Assembly: GCF_900101845.1 (NCBI RefSeq)
Contig: NZ_FNAM01000036.1
Location: forward strand, 1-61,747
Source: Sporomusa acidovorans
GTDB lineage: Bacteria; Bacillota; Negativicutes; Sporomusales; Sporomusaceae
Direction: 5' to 3'
Length of the DNA stretch: 61,747 nucleotides
A program made the position numbers and the translations under genes. This document shows positions 1-8,675 of this stretch, one piece after another. Under the pieces are notes generated by a model, which saw nothing but the letters and a program-made list of their open reading frames with translations, did not search any database and was not told where the DNA came from. Each line of letters opens with the position of its first letter. Position 1 is the first letter of the stretch.

Positions 1-2
1 TG

Positions 3-89
3 AACCCGCTGGTGTCTGGAGAAACCACATATCTTGAATGGGAAGATGATGAGGAATTAATCAGGCAGCTTTATGGACTGAGTCGCTAA
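3..89 (+). CDS. C-terminal end of an unidentified protein (partial)
   Basis: The first bases hold an open frame of 28 codons ending in TAA at 87-89, cut by the window edge. The visible tail is acidic in the middle (WEDDEE) and ends in YGLSR. It is too short to assign to a family. No gene follows on this strand for about 320 bases. It is read as the end of a gene because the frame is open from the window edge, but a chance frame of this length is possible. Confidence 0.4.
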   Translation, partial: NPLVSGETTYLEWEDDEELIRQLYGLSR

Positions 90-180
90 ATATTATCCCG
101 ATATTATCATGAAAGAAGGGCTTTATATGAGGGTTTGATGCCGATAATCGGGATGCACGATTTTGCGGGATAAGTTCTGT

Positions 181-219
181 GGGAGGTCGGCTGACCCAAT
201 AAGGGTCAGCCGACCTCCC
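181..219. repeat. Perfect 17-bp inverted repeat, 5-base loop
   Basis: GGGAGGTCGGCTGACCC at 181-197 is perfectly mirrored at 203-219 around an AATAA loop. No T-run follows on the + strand, so it is not a classical intrinsic terminator, though it could stop transcription or protect the 3' end of the upstream gene. The rest of the 90-408 gap holds only AT-rich sequence, with a possible ECF-type -35 (TTGAAACA at 338-345) ahead of the sigma factor gene. Confidence 0.6.
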
Positions 220-408
220 GATTAGCGGCCTTCATCGATACAAATGCTATGATCATAGGATTGATATTATAGGAACTATTAAATAAGTTTGATGTAAAAA
301 AGATAGAAAGAGGCAAAGGAAAAATAATTAATTTATGTTGAAACATTTTGCGCTGTTTGGTGTATTAAACTATATACGGGAAATAATTGATTTTCTGAAA
401 GGCAGCGA

Positions 409-990
409 TTGCCAATGCAAGTTTTGGAAGGAAAGATTATAAAGCAATGTAAGCAAAATAATCGTGAAGGATATAATGCGCTCTTTCAGAAATACGAGGG
501 CTATATTTATACGATTTGCTATCATTATACACATTCGAAGGAGGATGCTCTTGATTTGCTTCAGGAGGTATTTATTGGAATCTACAAGGGGATGGCCAAT
601 TTTGAAGAAGGAAAGCCGCTTTTACCGTGGATTAAGAGGATTACGGTGAATACTTGTCTTAATTATTTGCGAGGGAAAAAAATTACTACAGTTTCTTTAG
701 AACAGTCAGTCAATTGCGAGAACACTATGATGGAAACTGCGCTGGCCGATTCGGTTAATATCGAAAATACAGTCATGCTAGCTCAGACAAGAGAGGTATT
801 GGAAGAGGCAATTGCCGCACTGCCGCCAAATATGAAAATGGCTGTTATATTGCGTCATATAAACGGAATGAGCTATGAAGAAATCAGCAAGGCTATGTCA
901 GTTCCCATCGGTACAATAAAAACCTACTTATATCGCGGCAGAAGTATTCTTAGTGAAAAATTGCAGAAATATGGTGTATGGGAGGTGTAA
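409..990 (+). CDS. ECF-type RNA polymerase sigma factor
   Basis: A 193-residue alternative sigma factor of the extracytoplasmic-function class, which directs RNA polymerase to a small regulon when released from its anti-sigma factor. Sigma region 2 lies at about residues 20-90 (EDALDLLQEVF, then PWIKRITVNTCLNYLR) and region 4 at about 130-185, with the helix-turn-helix MSYEEISKAMSVPIGTIKT. The TTG start has AAAGG six bases upstream; an in-frame ATG at 415 is the alternative. The anti-sigma gene follows after 6 bases, then two genes of the DUF2953/GerW type, suggesting one operon. TTGAAACA at 338-345 resembles an ECF -35 element, consistent with autoregulation, but this was not established. 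Confidence 0.92.
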   Translation: MPMQVLEGKIIKQCKQNNREGYNALFQKYEGYIYTICYHYTHSKEDALDLLQEVFIGIYKGMANFEEGKPLLPWIKRITVNTCLNYLRGKKITTVSLEQSVNCENTMMETALADSVNIENTVMLAQTREVLEEAIAALPPNMKMAVILRHINGMSYEEISKAMSVPIGTIKTYLYRGRSILSEKLQKYGVWEV

Positions 991-996
991 GTAAGG

Positions 997-1440
997 ATGA
1001 ACTGTATTAGTGCAAGTCAACTGCAGGCGTATTTAGAGGGAACGTTACATCTTCTGGAAAAAAAAGTTATTGAAGAACACCTAAAAACCTGCAATGGTTG
1101 CAAAAGAGAACTTTTGGAGTTAAAACTTTTGCTATATGAGTTAGATGAAATAAAAAAAGCTAACCCCCCAATACCGGCGGAAATTGCAAAAGTTAGAGAA
1201 AAAGTACTTTTTGAGCTGTTTGCGGGCGATCAGGACACAATGAACCTGACTGAAATACTAAACTTGCAGAAAAAAAATTTTGCCAATGCCAGTACTTTTA
1301 TAAAATTTATCCCCGGGGTAAAAAAAGGTCAAAGCTATCTAAAACAAGGGTTAAATAAAGCACCATCAGCCGTACTTGCTCTATCTTGCAGTGCGTTAAA
1401 AGGCGGTTTAAGAAAGCTGCAAACGAGGTTTTCTATATGA
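997..1440 (+). CDS. Zinc-finger (HC2-type) anti-sigma factor
   Basis: A 147-residue protein with the anti-sigma zinc-finger signature near its N-terminus: H28-x3-C32-x2-C35 within a helical segment (EEHLKTCNGCKREL). Family members bind and silence the ECF sigma factor encoded just upstream. No transmembrane helix is evident, so it is probably a soluble, redox- or zinc-responsive type, which is an inference. The C-terminal half is basic and unassigned (residues 75-147). Its stop codon overlaps the start of the next gene, indicating translational coupling. Confidence 0.82.
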   Translation: MNCISASQLQAYLEGTLHLLEKKVIEEHLKTCNGCKRELLELKLLLYELDEIKKANPPIPAEIAKVREKVLFELFAGDQDTMNLTEILNLQKKNFANASTFIKFIPGVKKGQSYLKQGLNKAPSAVLALSCSALKGGLRKLQTRFSI

Positions 1441-2039
1441 TGATTGGGGCGATAAGTCTTATTATGCTGTTGGCTATGCTGCTTATTGCTCCAATAAAAT
1501 ACTGTATTATCGGACAAAGGCAGGAAAGGTCTTATGGCGAAATCAAAGTAAGCTGGCTTTGGGTTGTAGAGGTATGTTACAGCTATGACAGCCAAGCGGG
1601 TTTTAACAACTATATAAAGCTGCTATGTAAGAAGATTAGTTTTCTCAGACGCAAAAATAAAGCTGCTGCGGCCCCAAAAAAAAACTTTGATTTTAAATAT
1701 TTATTGGATAAGGCATTTCTAAAAAAAGCCATCAAGTTTTTCAAAGATCTGGTAGACCACATAAAACCGCAAACTTTTGTGCTTACTGGTAAAATAGGGC
1801 TGGATAATCCGTTTAATACGGCTATGGCTATAGGTATGCTATCCCAGATAAATATGCCTGGTGTGACTATCGAACCAATCTTTGATGAGGAGATACTCGA
1901 AGGAAAACTGGAAATTAGAGGGGAAGTGGTAAGCGGTATAGTTCTTATCATGTTTATTAAATTCCTGATAACTCAACCTGTCAGAAATATAGTAATAAAG
2001 TTAATTAAAAACAAGGGGGAAAAGAGTTATGTCCACTAA
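1437..2039 (+). CDS. DUF2953 family protein (YtfI-like)
   Basis: About 200 residues when started at ATG 1437, which overlaps the upstream stop; the open frame extends further 5' but without a ribosome site. The N-terminus is a membrane helix (ISLIMLLAMLLIAPIKYCII), followed by a lysine-rich region and then a segment beginning about residue 100 (FVLTGKIGLDNPFNTAMAIG) typical of DUF2953. In Bacillus this family sits next to the sporulation gene ytfJ/gerW, and the same order is seen here. Its biochemical role is unknown. What is unusual is the ECF sigma/anti-sigma pair directly upstream. Confidence 0.75.
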   Translation: MMIGAISLIMLLAMLLIAPIKYCIIGQRQERSYGEIKVSWLWVVEVCYSYDSQAGFNNYIKLLCKKISFLRRKNKAAAAPKKNFDFKYLLDKAFLKKAIKFFKDLVDHIKPQTFVLTGKIGLDNPFNTAMAIGMLSQINMPGVTIEPIFDEEILEGKLEIRGEVVSGIVLIMFIKFLITQPVRNIVIKLIKNKGEKSYVH

Positions 2040-2421
2040 TTCTGAAAATTTTGTTAAGGAAAACCTCAATGCTATCTTCGCAAACTTTGAAAAGTTTATT
2101 TCAACTAAGACAGTTGTCGGCGAGCCTGTCAAAATCGGTGATACTACCTTGGTGCCGCTGATTGATGTGTGTTTCGGCGCCGGTACAGGCGGCGGGGATG
2201 GTACTGATGAAAAAGGCTGTAAAGGAATTGGCGGCGGTGGCGGTGGCGGCGCAAAAATATCTCCGGCTGCTGTATTGGTGATTAGAGGCGACAAAGTAGA
2301 CATGCTGCCGGTTAAAAAAGGTGGCAGCTTTGAAAAATTGATTGATATGGTTCCTGAGATAGTCACGAAGTTTAACTGTGGTAACAATGCGGAAAGGAAA
2401 AACGATAGTATGGAAGAATAG
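2029..2421 (+). CDS. ytfJ: GerW/YtfJ family sporulation protein
   Basis: A 130-residue protein with the GerW signature: an N-terminal helix (ENLNAIFANFEKF), then TVVGEPVKIGDTTLVPLIDVCFGAG, a poly-glycine stretch around residues 65-75, and KISPAAVLVIRGDKVDMLPV. In Bacillus subtilis the homologue is needed for normal spore germination. The start at 2029 overlaps the DUF2953 gene by 11 bases and has GGGGG upstream, so the two genes are cotranscribed. The gene supports a spore-forming host. The name rests on family resemblance and on the DUF2953 neighbour. Confidence 0.88.
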   Translation: MSTNSENFVKENLNAIFANFEKFISTKTVVGEPVKIGDTTLVPLIDVCFGAGTGGGDGTDEKGCKGIGGGGGGGAKISPAAVLVIRGDKVDMLPVKKGGSFEKLIDMVPEIVTKFNCGNNAERKNDSMEE

Positions 2422-2514
2422 CTTTTCTGCTTTATTTTTATAAATGAAAGGAAAGGTCGCACTTTTTGAGTACTGATGTACCAAGGGGTGCGATCTTCTT
2501 CAATCTTGGTCAAT

Positions 2515-2594
2515 CGAAAGGACGGTTACAGGGAGAATCAAAGGGATGGTTATTGTGAGTTATTCCCGATTGCATCATTGAAACCGTCCCTTCG
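2515..2594. repeat. REP-like imperfect inverted repeat
   Basis: CGAAAGGACGGTT (2515-2527) is mirrored by AACCGTCCCTTCG (2582-2594) with one mismatch, and a similar AAGGGATGGTT lies between them. Short GGGACGGTT-type palindromes are common as dispersed REP-like elements in Firmicutes. The interval 2422-2740 otherwise holds no convincing gene. Confidence 0.45.
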
Positions 2595-2740
2595 AGTCTT
2601 CAGGTATGTTGGCTATTGCTATATCGGTAGAGTTAAGCGGTTGTCGAGTAAAAAGATAGGTCTATTGTAGACAAATACGGTTATTGGTAGTAGAATAAGC
2701 ATATAATAAGCATATATTACTGCTATAAGAGGTGTTTTGC

Positions 2741-3028
2741 ATGATGAATATAAAGCCATCTGCTGCAATACGGAAAAATTATAATGAGATATCTGAGCTG
2801 TGCAAGCGTTCAGGAGAACCAGTTTACTTGACTAAAAACGGCGAGGGAGATCTCGTGGTCATGAATATTGAAGCGTTTGCGAGAAGAGAGAGCATGTTAC
2901 GGCTAAGAGAAGACTTGATTGCCGCAGAGGAAGGTAGGTTGAAGGGAAAATCTGGTTATTCTATCGACAATGTAGCTGCTTTGATGAAAGCGGCTGTCCA
3001 GGAGGTCCTGGATGGACAACGAAAGTAA
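2741..3028 (+). CDS. Phd/YefM-type antitoxin
   Basis: A 95-residue antitoxin. The N-terminal half has the Phd/YefM DNA-binding fold pattern (IKPSAAIRKNYNEISELCKRSGEPVYLTKNGEGDLVVMNIEAF), and the C-terminal part (ALMKAAVQEVLDG) is the likely toxin-binding helix. Such proteins neutralise a RelE/ParE toxin and repress their own operon. ATG 2741 is chosen because AGAGG lies 8 bases upstream; GTG 2732 overlaps that site. The stop overlaps the toxin gene by 17 bases, the usual arrangement for a type II module. Confidence 0.88.
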   Translation: MMNIKPSAAIRKNYNEISELCKRSGEPVYLTKNGEGDLVVMNIEAFARRESMLRLREDLIAAEEGRLKGKSGYSIDNVAALMKAAVQEVLDGQRK

Positions 3029-3329
3029 TCAATATACAGTTATCGTTTCCGAAGGTGCGGCGCAAATGCTAGTGGCGCATGCCCGCTTTTTGGCACAGGT
3101 CAGCGAGAAGGCAGCTTTGCGACTTATTGAAGATTTTCAGGCGCAGGTAAAGACGTTGGAGCAGTTCCCGGAACGGAACCCCATGCTTATCGATCAGTCG
3201 ATTCCGGCAGGAAAATATCGAAAACTTCTGTTGGAAAAAAGATATCTCATAATCTATCAGATTAAAGAGACTACCGTATACCTAGATGCAGTGGTAGATA
3301 CCCGTCAGGATTATGGTTGGTTATTATAG
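3012..3329 (+). CDS. RelE/ParE family toxin
   Basis: A 105-residue toxin of the ParE/RelE superfamily. The profile is typical: an N-terminal helical pair (AARFL-type segment followed by ALRLIEDFQAQVKTLEQFPERNP), then a beta sheet with YRKLLLEKRYLIIYQIKETTVYLDAVVDTRQD. Family members block translation or DNA gyrase; which applies here cannot be told from sequence. It overlaps the antitoxin gene, so the two form a type II toxin-antitoxin operon. Intact and of normal length. Confidence 0.85.
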   Translation: MDNESNQYTVIVSEGAAQMLVAHARFLAQVSEKAALRLIEDFQAQVKTLEQFPERNPMLIDQSIPAGKYRKLLLEKRYLIIYQIKETTVYLDAVVDTRQDYGWLL

Positions 3330-3541
3330 TTGTAAGAATTGTAATCGTATTTCGAATTTAGTGTAAAATAGAAAAAATGGCAGGTATTTAACTACTTTTG
3401 GAGAAACATAAAATTTAAAATAATATAAATAGCGTGAATTTACGGTTTGGAAACTCTTTTTATTGCAGAATAAAATGACTGGTAGGAGGTCGGTATTCCG
3501 CTGGTTCTTATAGGAGTGTTGATAGAGGGAAGGGATTATCG

Positions 3542-5653
3542 GTGAATGTAATGTGTTCAGGTCCCAAGGAATGCAGCTTGTCTGTAGAGAGATGGGAAGA
3601 AATAATACAATGTAGACAAAAATATCTTCAAAATCCTGCTGCAACTCTGCGTAATTCTTCCTATATTAAACCGGAAGTAGCTGAATCTTGGATCAGGTGT
3701 CGTAATATGAAGGTAAACCCAACTTCTGCGACGATCACACTGCTTAAAAGTCCACAGGAACTTGAAAAAATTTTAACTGAAAGTCATTCGCTAATAGAAA
3801 TTACTAAGCCTCTCATTAATACCTTCAAGGATATTGTAATTACTTCTGGGTATGTTCTGCAACTTTACGATAAGAGTGGGGTAACTTTATTGCAAGAAGG
3901 TGAATGGTCAATATTCCCTTCTGTTGTAAATCCTGATACCAGAAAATACGTAGTCTGGTCAGAAGAGACCATAGGCACTTCAGCTCATAGTTTAAGTATG
4001 CGTTATAAACATCCCATACAGCTGTGGGGACCGGAACATTATCATGAAGCTTTTCAAAATAGTATAGCTTCTGCTGCGCCCATCTTGGATCAAAAAGGAG
4101 AAGTTCTTGCATCCTTGGTTTTGATCCAACCATTGATGGAAATACTCCCCAAAAATAAGTGTGACCATTTACATAATTTATTTTCGCATACTCTTGGTTT
4201 GATAACTGCGATCGCTGTAGCTGTTGAGACTCAGGTCAAGCTAAAAAAAAGTTATGATAACCTTGAAATGGTTAATAAGCATCTGGAAGTAGTAAATAAT
4301 CAGCTAACAGTCGCTAATAGCACGTTGGAAGGCACATTGGCCTCTGTTGACGAAGGTATAATTACTATTGATAGAACAGGTAAAATTCTTAATATTAATA
4401 ATGAAGGCAAACGGATATTAAAACTAAGATTGGATGAACGGAAAAATATAAATATCTGTAACTTTCTGGGAAATAAATCACAACTAATGACTTTGGTCGA
4501 AAGTGGAAATAATGTAGTAAATATCGAGGAAACAATATGTACTGATAGGGGTGAAGAGACATATTTGGTAAATATATGGCCGGTATTAAACCAAAAATCT
4601 TCCACCATAGAAGGTGCCGTTCTAAGACTTAATTATGCTGAAAAAGTCAATGCACTAGTAACTAGTCGATTTGGGGCGACGGCCAGTTATAGCTTTAAAA
4701 ATATTGTTGGTGCAAGTAATGTAATAAAAAAAACAATAGAACTTGGACGACGTTTTGCCGAGTCACCAGAAAATGTTTTAATAATTGGTGAAAGCGGTAC
4801 AGGTAAAGAGCTTTTTGCTCAATCTATCCATAATGCCCGTTGTCCAGAAGGACCGTTTATGGCTGTAAATTGCGCAGCTATACCAAGAGAACTCATTGAA
4901 AGTGAATTGTTTGGGTATGAACGTGGTAGTTTTACTGGCGCTGAGCGTGGCGGTAGACCAGGAAAAATCGAATTAGCTAATGGAGGCACACTTTTCCTTG
5001 ATGAGATTGGAGATATGCCATTTGAGCTTCAAGCTGTTCTTTTAAGGACTTTGGAAGACAGACAAGTCATGCGAGTAGGAGGTCAACGCTATAAAAAAGT
5101 CAATTTTAAGCTTATTGCCGCGACCCACAAAGACTTATACAAAAGAGTGCAGGAAAATTTGTTTCGCGAAGACCTTTATTTTCGCCTGTCAGTCTTAACA
5201 ATAAATCTTCCGCCTTTACGCGAACGAGTTGAAGATATCGGTATTTTGAGCCAGTTTTTTATTGAGCGATATTGTAAAAAAATTGGACGTAGAGCCCCGA
5301 AGATAAGCCCTGTTGTACAAAAAATATTCACTGAATATCCTTGGCCCGGCAATATACGTCAATTGCAAAATACCTTAATTTATGCGGTTAGCACTACTCC
5401 TGGGGAAGTAATCACAATTGATAACTTACCTGCCAATATCATACAGGCAAGTAATCCTTTAAAATTTATTCAAAAAACAGATGCCCATGAAATGGAAGCT
5501 AAAGTAATGCAAATGAAAGATTACGAAAAATCAGCAATGGAATATGCCCTTCTACACGCAAATAGTAATATTGCTCAAGCGTCAGAACTATTAGGAATTA
5601 GCAAATCTAAATTTTATAAAAAAATTAAAGAATATCATATAAAAATAAAATAA
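3542..5653 (+). CDS. Sigma-54-dependent enhancer-binding activator (GAF-PAS-AAA+-Fis)
   Basis: A 703-residue activator of sigma-54 RNA polymerase, of the DhaR/AcoR layout. Residues about 50-230 form a GAF-like sensory region, 255-370 a PAS domain (LASVDEGIITIDRTGKILNINNEG), 385-620 the AAA+ ATPase with Walker A GESGTGKE near residue 419, and 660-703 a Fis-type helix-turn-helix (ASELLGISKSKFYKKIK). The sigma-54 contact loop reads GSFTGA, not the commoner GAFTGA. The GTG start follows a GAGGGAAGGG ribosome site. It lies directly upstream of a -24/-12 promoter and a molybdopterin enzyme, its probable target. The inducer is unknown. Confidence 0.93.
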   Translation: MNVMCSGPKECSLSVERWEEIIQCRQKYLQNPAATLRNSSYIKPEVAESWIRCRNMKVNPTSATITLLKSPQELEKILTESHSLIEITKPLINTFKDIVITSGYVLQLYDKSGVTLLQEGEWSIFPSVVNPDTRKYVVWSEETIGTSAHSLSMRYKHPIQLWGPEHYHEAFQNSIASAAPILDQKGEVLASLVLIQPLMEILPKNKCDHLHNLFSHTLGLITAIAVAVETQVKLKKSYDNLEMVNKHLEVVNNQLTVANSTLEGTLASVDEGIITIDRTGKILNINNEGKRILKLRLDERKNINICNFLGNKSQLMTLVESGNNVVNIEETICTDRGEETYLVNIWPVLNQKSSTIEGAVLRLNYAEKVNALVTSRFGATASYSFKNIVGASNVIKKTIELGRRFAESPENVLIIGESGTGKELFAQSIHNARCPEGPFMAVNCAAIPRELIESELFGYERGSFTGAERGGRPGKIELANGGTLFLDEIGDMPFELQAVLLRTLEDRQVMRVGGQRYKKVNFKLIAATHKDLYKRVQENLFREDLYFRLSVLTINLPPLRERVEDIGILSQFFIERYCKKIGRRAPKISPVVQKIFTEYPWPGNIRQLQNTLIYAVSTTPGEVITIDNLPANIIQASNPLKFIQKTDAHEMEAKVMQMKDYEKSAMEYALLHANSNIAQASELLGISKSKFYKKIKEYHIKIK

Positions 5654-5733
5654 TTCATTTGTTTAGCTGCTCATAAAATGGTTAGTCTGTAGCTGCCTGA
5701 TTGTCGTGTAAAACTCGAAGTCAACAAGGAACC

Positions 5734-5773
5734 AAACAGTCTCTTTCTTTTAGAAGGGGGCTGTTTTTTTATT
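5734..5773 (+). terminator. Rho-independent terminator
   Basis: AAACAGTCTC... pairs with GAAGGGGGCTGTTT (several G-T pairs) and is followed by a run of seven T. It closes the activator gene and separates it from the molybdoenzyme promoter. Confidence 0.7.
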
Positions 5774-6005
5774 TTATTGGCTTCAGTTAGTCGAGTGCAT
5801 AAATTTTGCATTCTACAATAAACTAGCGCTATGTGTGTGGAAACGGAAGGCATACTTTATATGGCTTTTGTCTTTATCATGCAAGTCTTTATAATGGAAA
5901 AAAATCTAAAAAGTACATATTCTTTGTAAAAAATACAAACCGAAAGATCAGTTTAGCATCTATACCACTAAACTATTATTTCTTATTTGGCTAATTGTTA
6001 CACAA

Positions 6006-6054
6006 AAATTGGTAGCAAACTTACTATTGAAATGTATTGCTTTACTACCAATTT
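6006..6054. promoter_or_regulatory. Candidate enhancer site (UAS) for the upstream activator
   Basis: AAATTGGTAGCAAA at 6006-6019 and TTTACTACCAATTT at 6041-6054 form an inverted repeat with one mismatch in 14. It lies about 150 bp upstream of the -24 element at 6206, a typical enhancer distance for a Fis-type activator. The rest of the 5654-6347 gap is AT-rich and shows no gene. Confidence 0.6.
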
Positions 6055-6205
6055 ATAGTTAGTTTGTCAGATAGTGAACCTATTCAGGCTGAATTCGCGG
6101 GTTTCAACTTTGGGTTTCGTTAAGAAATAAAACGACTAAAAGTGGGATAGAAAATGGACGGTATGATTTGCTTATTTTAAACATTTATTACATTAATAAT
6201 TTTGT

Positions 6206-6221
6206 TGGCATGGTATTTGCA
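6206..6221 (+). promoter_or_regulatory. Sigma-54 (-24/-12) promoter
   Basis: TGGCATGGTATTTGCA matches the sigma-54 consensus (TGGCAC-N5-TTGCA) with the obligatory GG and GC separated by exactly 10 bases (6207-6208 and 6219-6220). It lies about 125 bp upstream of the molybdopterin oxidoreductase start. Confidence 0.88.
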
Positions 6222-6347
6222 CATATAGTATGTTTGTACAGGATAACACACTACTGAAAGGAGAGGTGGAACATGCTATATGTAACATAAGCAATTTATC
6301 GTATATTGGTATATGGCTATACACTAATTTATCAAGGAGGGGAAAAT

Positions 6348-8675
6348 ATGGCTGTTGTCAATACTGATGTTTATAAAGAAGAATATCAATGGCAAGAAGG
6401 TGAGTATACAGTAACCCGTAATACACAATGGTCTGCTCCTGGTTGCCATAATGGATGCGGAGTTCTTTTCTATACAAAAAACGGTAAAGTTGAAAAGATT
6501 GAGGGAGATCCTAATAACCCATATAATAATGGTCGGTTGTGTATGCGTTGCTTAAATTTGAAAGAAGCGCTTTATCATAAGGACCGTCTGAAATGGCCAC
6601 TCAAACGAAAAGGCGCCCGTGGTGAAAATAAATGGGAGCGTATTTCGTGGGATGAGGCATTTGATTATGTTGCCGAAAATGTATGTAAAATTCAAAAAGA
6701 ATATGGGCCAGAAGCAATAATAGGAATGGAGGGTACTGGACGCAATGTTATCTGGGAAGTACCTTATTTGACTTATGGCGCATTTGGGAGTCCCAATTTT
6801 ACGTTAGGCTTTTTAAGTGGTGATTCTTGCTATTTGCCTCGTACGGCAGCAAACTATGTTCAAAATGGTGGCTTCAATATTGTCGACTGCTCTCAGACAC
6901 ACCCGCTTCGTTATCAAAATCCCGAATGGAAGGTTCCAGGATGTATCGTCGTTTGGGGAAATAATCCGATCATAAGTAATGGAGATAATTTCCTTGGTCA
7001 CTGGATTGTTGACTGCATGAGGCTGGGTACTAAACTTATTGTAGTTGATCCTAGTTTAACTTGGCTTGCCTCTAGAGCGGATGTATGGCTGCGGGTTAGA
7101 CCGGGAACAGATGCAGCGCTTGCCATGGCAATGATCAATATAATTATTCAAGAAAAACTGTATGATAAAGAATTTGTGGAAAAATGGACATTTGGCTTTG
7201 AAGAGTTGGCTGAAAGGGTTAAAGATTGGACATCGGAAAAAGTAGCGGAAATTACCTGGATTCCCCAAGACTTAATCGTACAGGCAGCTCGTTTGTATGC
7301 TACTACTAAACCTGCAGCTATTCAGTGGGGACTGGCTGTCGACCAAGCTGTTACAGGAATTTCTTGTGCACATGCAATTTCCGACTTGCGTGCCCTAACC
7401 GGTAATATTGATGTGCCTGGCGGCGACATTATGGTTCATAATGCCTATCATTTGGATAGACATTATAATTGCGGTATTGAGCATCTTGCACCAGGAATGG
7501 AAGAAAAGCGTCTTGGTTTTGATAGATCGCCTATGCATCAGAATCATATGGATGCTTCCGCACACGGCGATTCCGTGTTGGAAGCAATGGAATCCGGAAA
7601 ACCTTATCCTGTCAAAATGCTCTGGCTGCAGAGTACAAATCCCATTTCGTGCATGGCATCTGAAGCGCCAAGAGTTTATGATGCTATGAAAAAGATGGAT
7701 TTCAACGTTGTGGTGGATGTTTTTATGACTCCAACAGCAGTTGCCGCGGCTGATTTGGTTTTACCTTGTTCAATGAGTTGCGAACGCAATGGGGTACGTT
7801 CGTGGTGGACTCCTATCCGAGCTATTTCTAAGATTACTCAGTACGAAGAGTGCAAGACAGACATTGAAATAATTCTTGGAGTAGGTAAACGTCTCAATCC
7901 CAAAGCCTTCCCTTGGGAAACTGAAGAAGATATGATCAATTGGTATATGCAAACTGATGGTAAATGCGATTTTAGTTTTGCTGACCTAAAAAATAAGGTT
8001 TATGACTTTGATCCTTACTGTTATACATATAAAAAATACGAAAAGGGTCTTCTAAGAGAAGATGGTCAGCCAGGGTTTGAAACAACTACAGGAAAATTTG
8101 AATTTAAAATATCGCTATTTGAAATGTGGGATCTGGATGCTCTACCTTGGTATAAAGAACCTCCTGAAAGTCCGGTATCAACCCCTGAAGCATTTAAAGA
8201 GTACCCCTTGGTTCTTACTACCGGACACCGTTCCTGGGAGTTTTTCCATTCAGAACACCGCCAGCTTCCGACAATGCGTGAATTTCACCCTAATCCTTTA
8301 GTAGATATTCATCCTGAAACTGCGGCTCAGTTAGGAGTTAAAGAAGGCGACTGGGTCTGGATTGAAAATATGCGTGGCCGGTGTAAACAAATTGTAAAGT
8401 ACAATGAGACACTCCATCCAAAAGTAGTTCGTGCCGAACACGCTTGGTGGTTCCCGGAAAAAGACCCCGCCGAACCAAGCTTATTTGGAGTATTTGATTC
8501 CAATATTAACAACCTTACTCAACAGTGCATCAATGGTCCGACAGGTTATGGGTCTCCATACAAAAATACTATTTGTAAAATTTATAAAGTCACTAAAGAT
8601 AACGAACAGGTATTGCCGACAAAAATTATAACAGAACAGGGAGGTTTTGGATATGTCCGGAACGTGCAAAAATGA
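6348..8675 (+). CDS. Molybdopterin (Mo/W) enzyme of the DMSO reductase family, acetylene-hydratase/dehydroxylase-like
   Basis: A 775-residue catalytic subunit binding a bis-pyranopterin Mo or W cofactor. The N-terminal Fe-S segment has C33-x3-C37 and C65-x2-C68; the position where many relatives have a first cysteine is Ala30. The block HKDRLKWPLKRKG...WERISWDEA and C161 in GDSCYLPR (possible metal ligand) follow, and the C-terminal cofactor domain starts near residue 625 (EYPLVLTTGHRSWEFFHSE). No Tat signal is present, so it is probably cytoplasmic. ATG 6348 has AAGGAGG 7 bases upstream. The family includes acetylene hydratase, pyrogallol transhydroxylase and catechol dehydroxylases, so the reaction may be a hydration or reductive dehydroxylation; the substrate is not predictable. 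Confidence 0.9.
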   Translation: MAVVNTDVYKEEYQWQEGEYTVTRNTQWSAPGCHNGCGVLFYTKNGKVEKIEGDPNNPYNNGRLCMRCLNLKEALYHKDRLKWPLKRKGARGENKWERISWDEAFDYVAENVCKIQKEYGPEAIIGMEGTGRNVIWEVPYLTYGAFGSPNFTLGFLSGDSCYLPRTAANYVQNGGFNIVDCSQTHPLRYQNPEWKVPGCIVVWGNNPIISNGDNFLGHWIVDCMRLGTKLIVVDPSLTWLASRADVWLRVRPGTDAALAMAMINIIIQEKLYDKEFVEKWTFGFEELAERVKDWTSEKVAEITWIPQDLIVQAARLYATTKPAAIQWGLAVDQAVTGISCAHAISDLRALTGNIDVPGGDIMVHNAYHLDRHYNCGIEHLAPGMEEKRLGFDRSPMHQNHMDASAHGDSVLEAMESGKPYPVKMLWLQSTNPISCMASEAPRVYDAMKKMDFNVVVDVFMTPTAVAAADLVLPCSMSCERNGVRSWWTPIRAISKITQYEECKTDIEIILGVGKRLNPKAFPWETEEDMINWYMQTDGKCDFSFADLKNKVYDFDPYCYTYKKYEKGLLREDGQPGFETTTGKFEFKISLFEMWDLDALPWYKEPPESPVSTPEAFKEYPLVLTTGHRSWEFFHSEHRQLPTMREFHPNPLVDIHPETAAQLGVKEGDWVWIENMRGRCKQIVKYNETLHPKVVRAEHAWWFPEKDPAEPSLFGVFDSNINNLTQQCINGPTGYGSPYKNTICKIYKVTKDNEQVLPTKIITEQGGFGYVRNVQK

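Noticed and set aside
2476..2670. Open frame of 64 codons after the GerW gene
   Set aside because: No ribosome site or recognisable domain; it spans the REP-like inverted repeat, so it is probably non-coding.
3489..3506. Possible sigma-54 promoter ahead of the 703-residue activator (GG-N10-GC)
   Set aside because: Only the GG/GC spacing fits; the TGGCA and TTGC boxes are absent.
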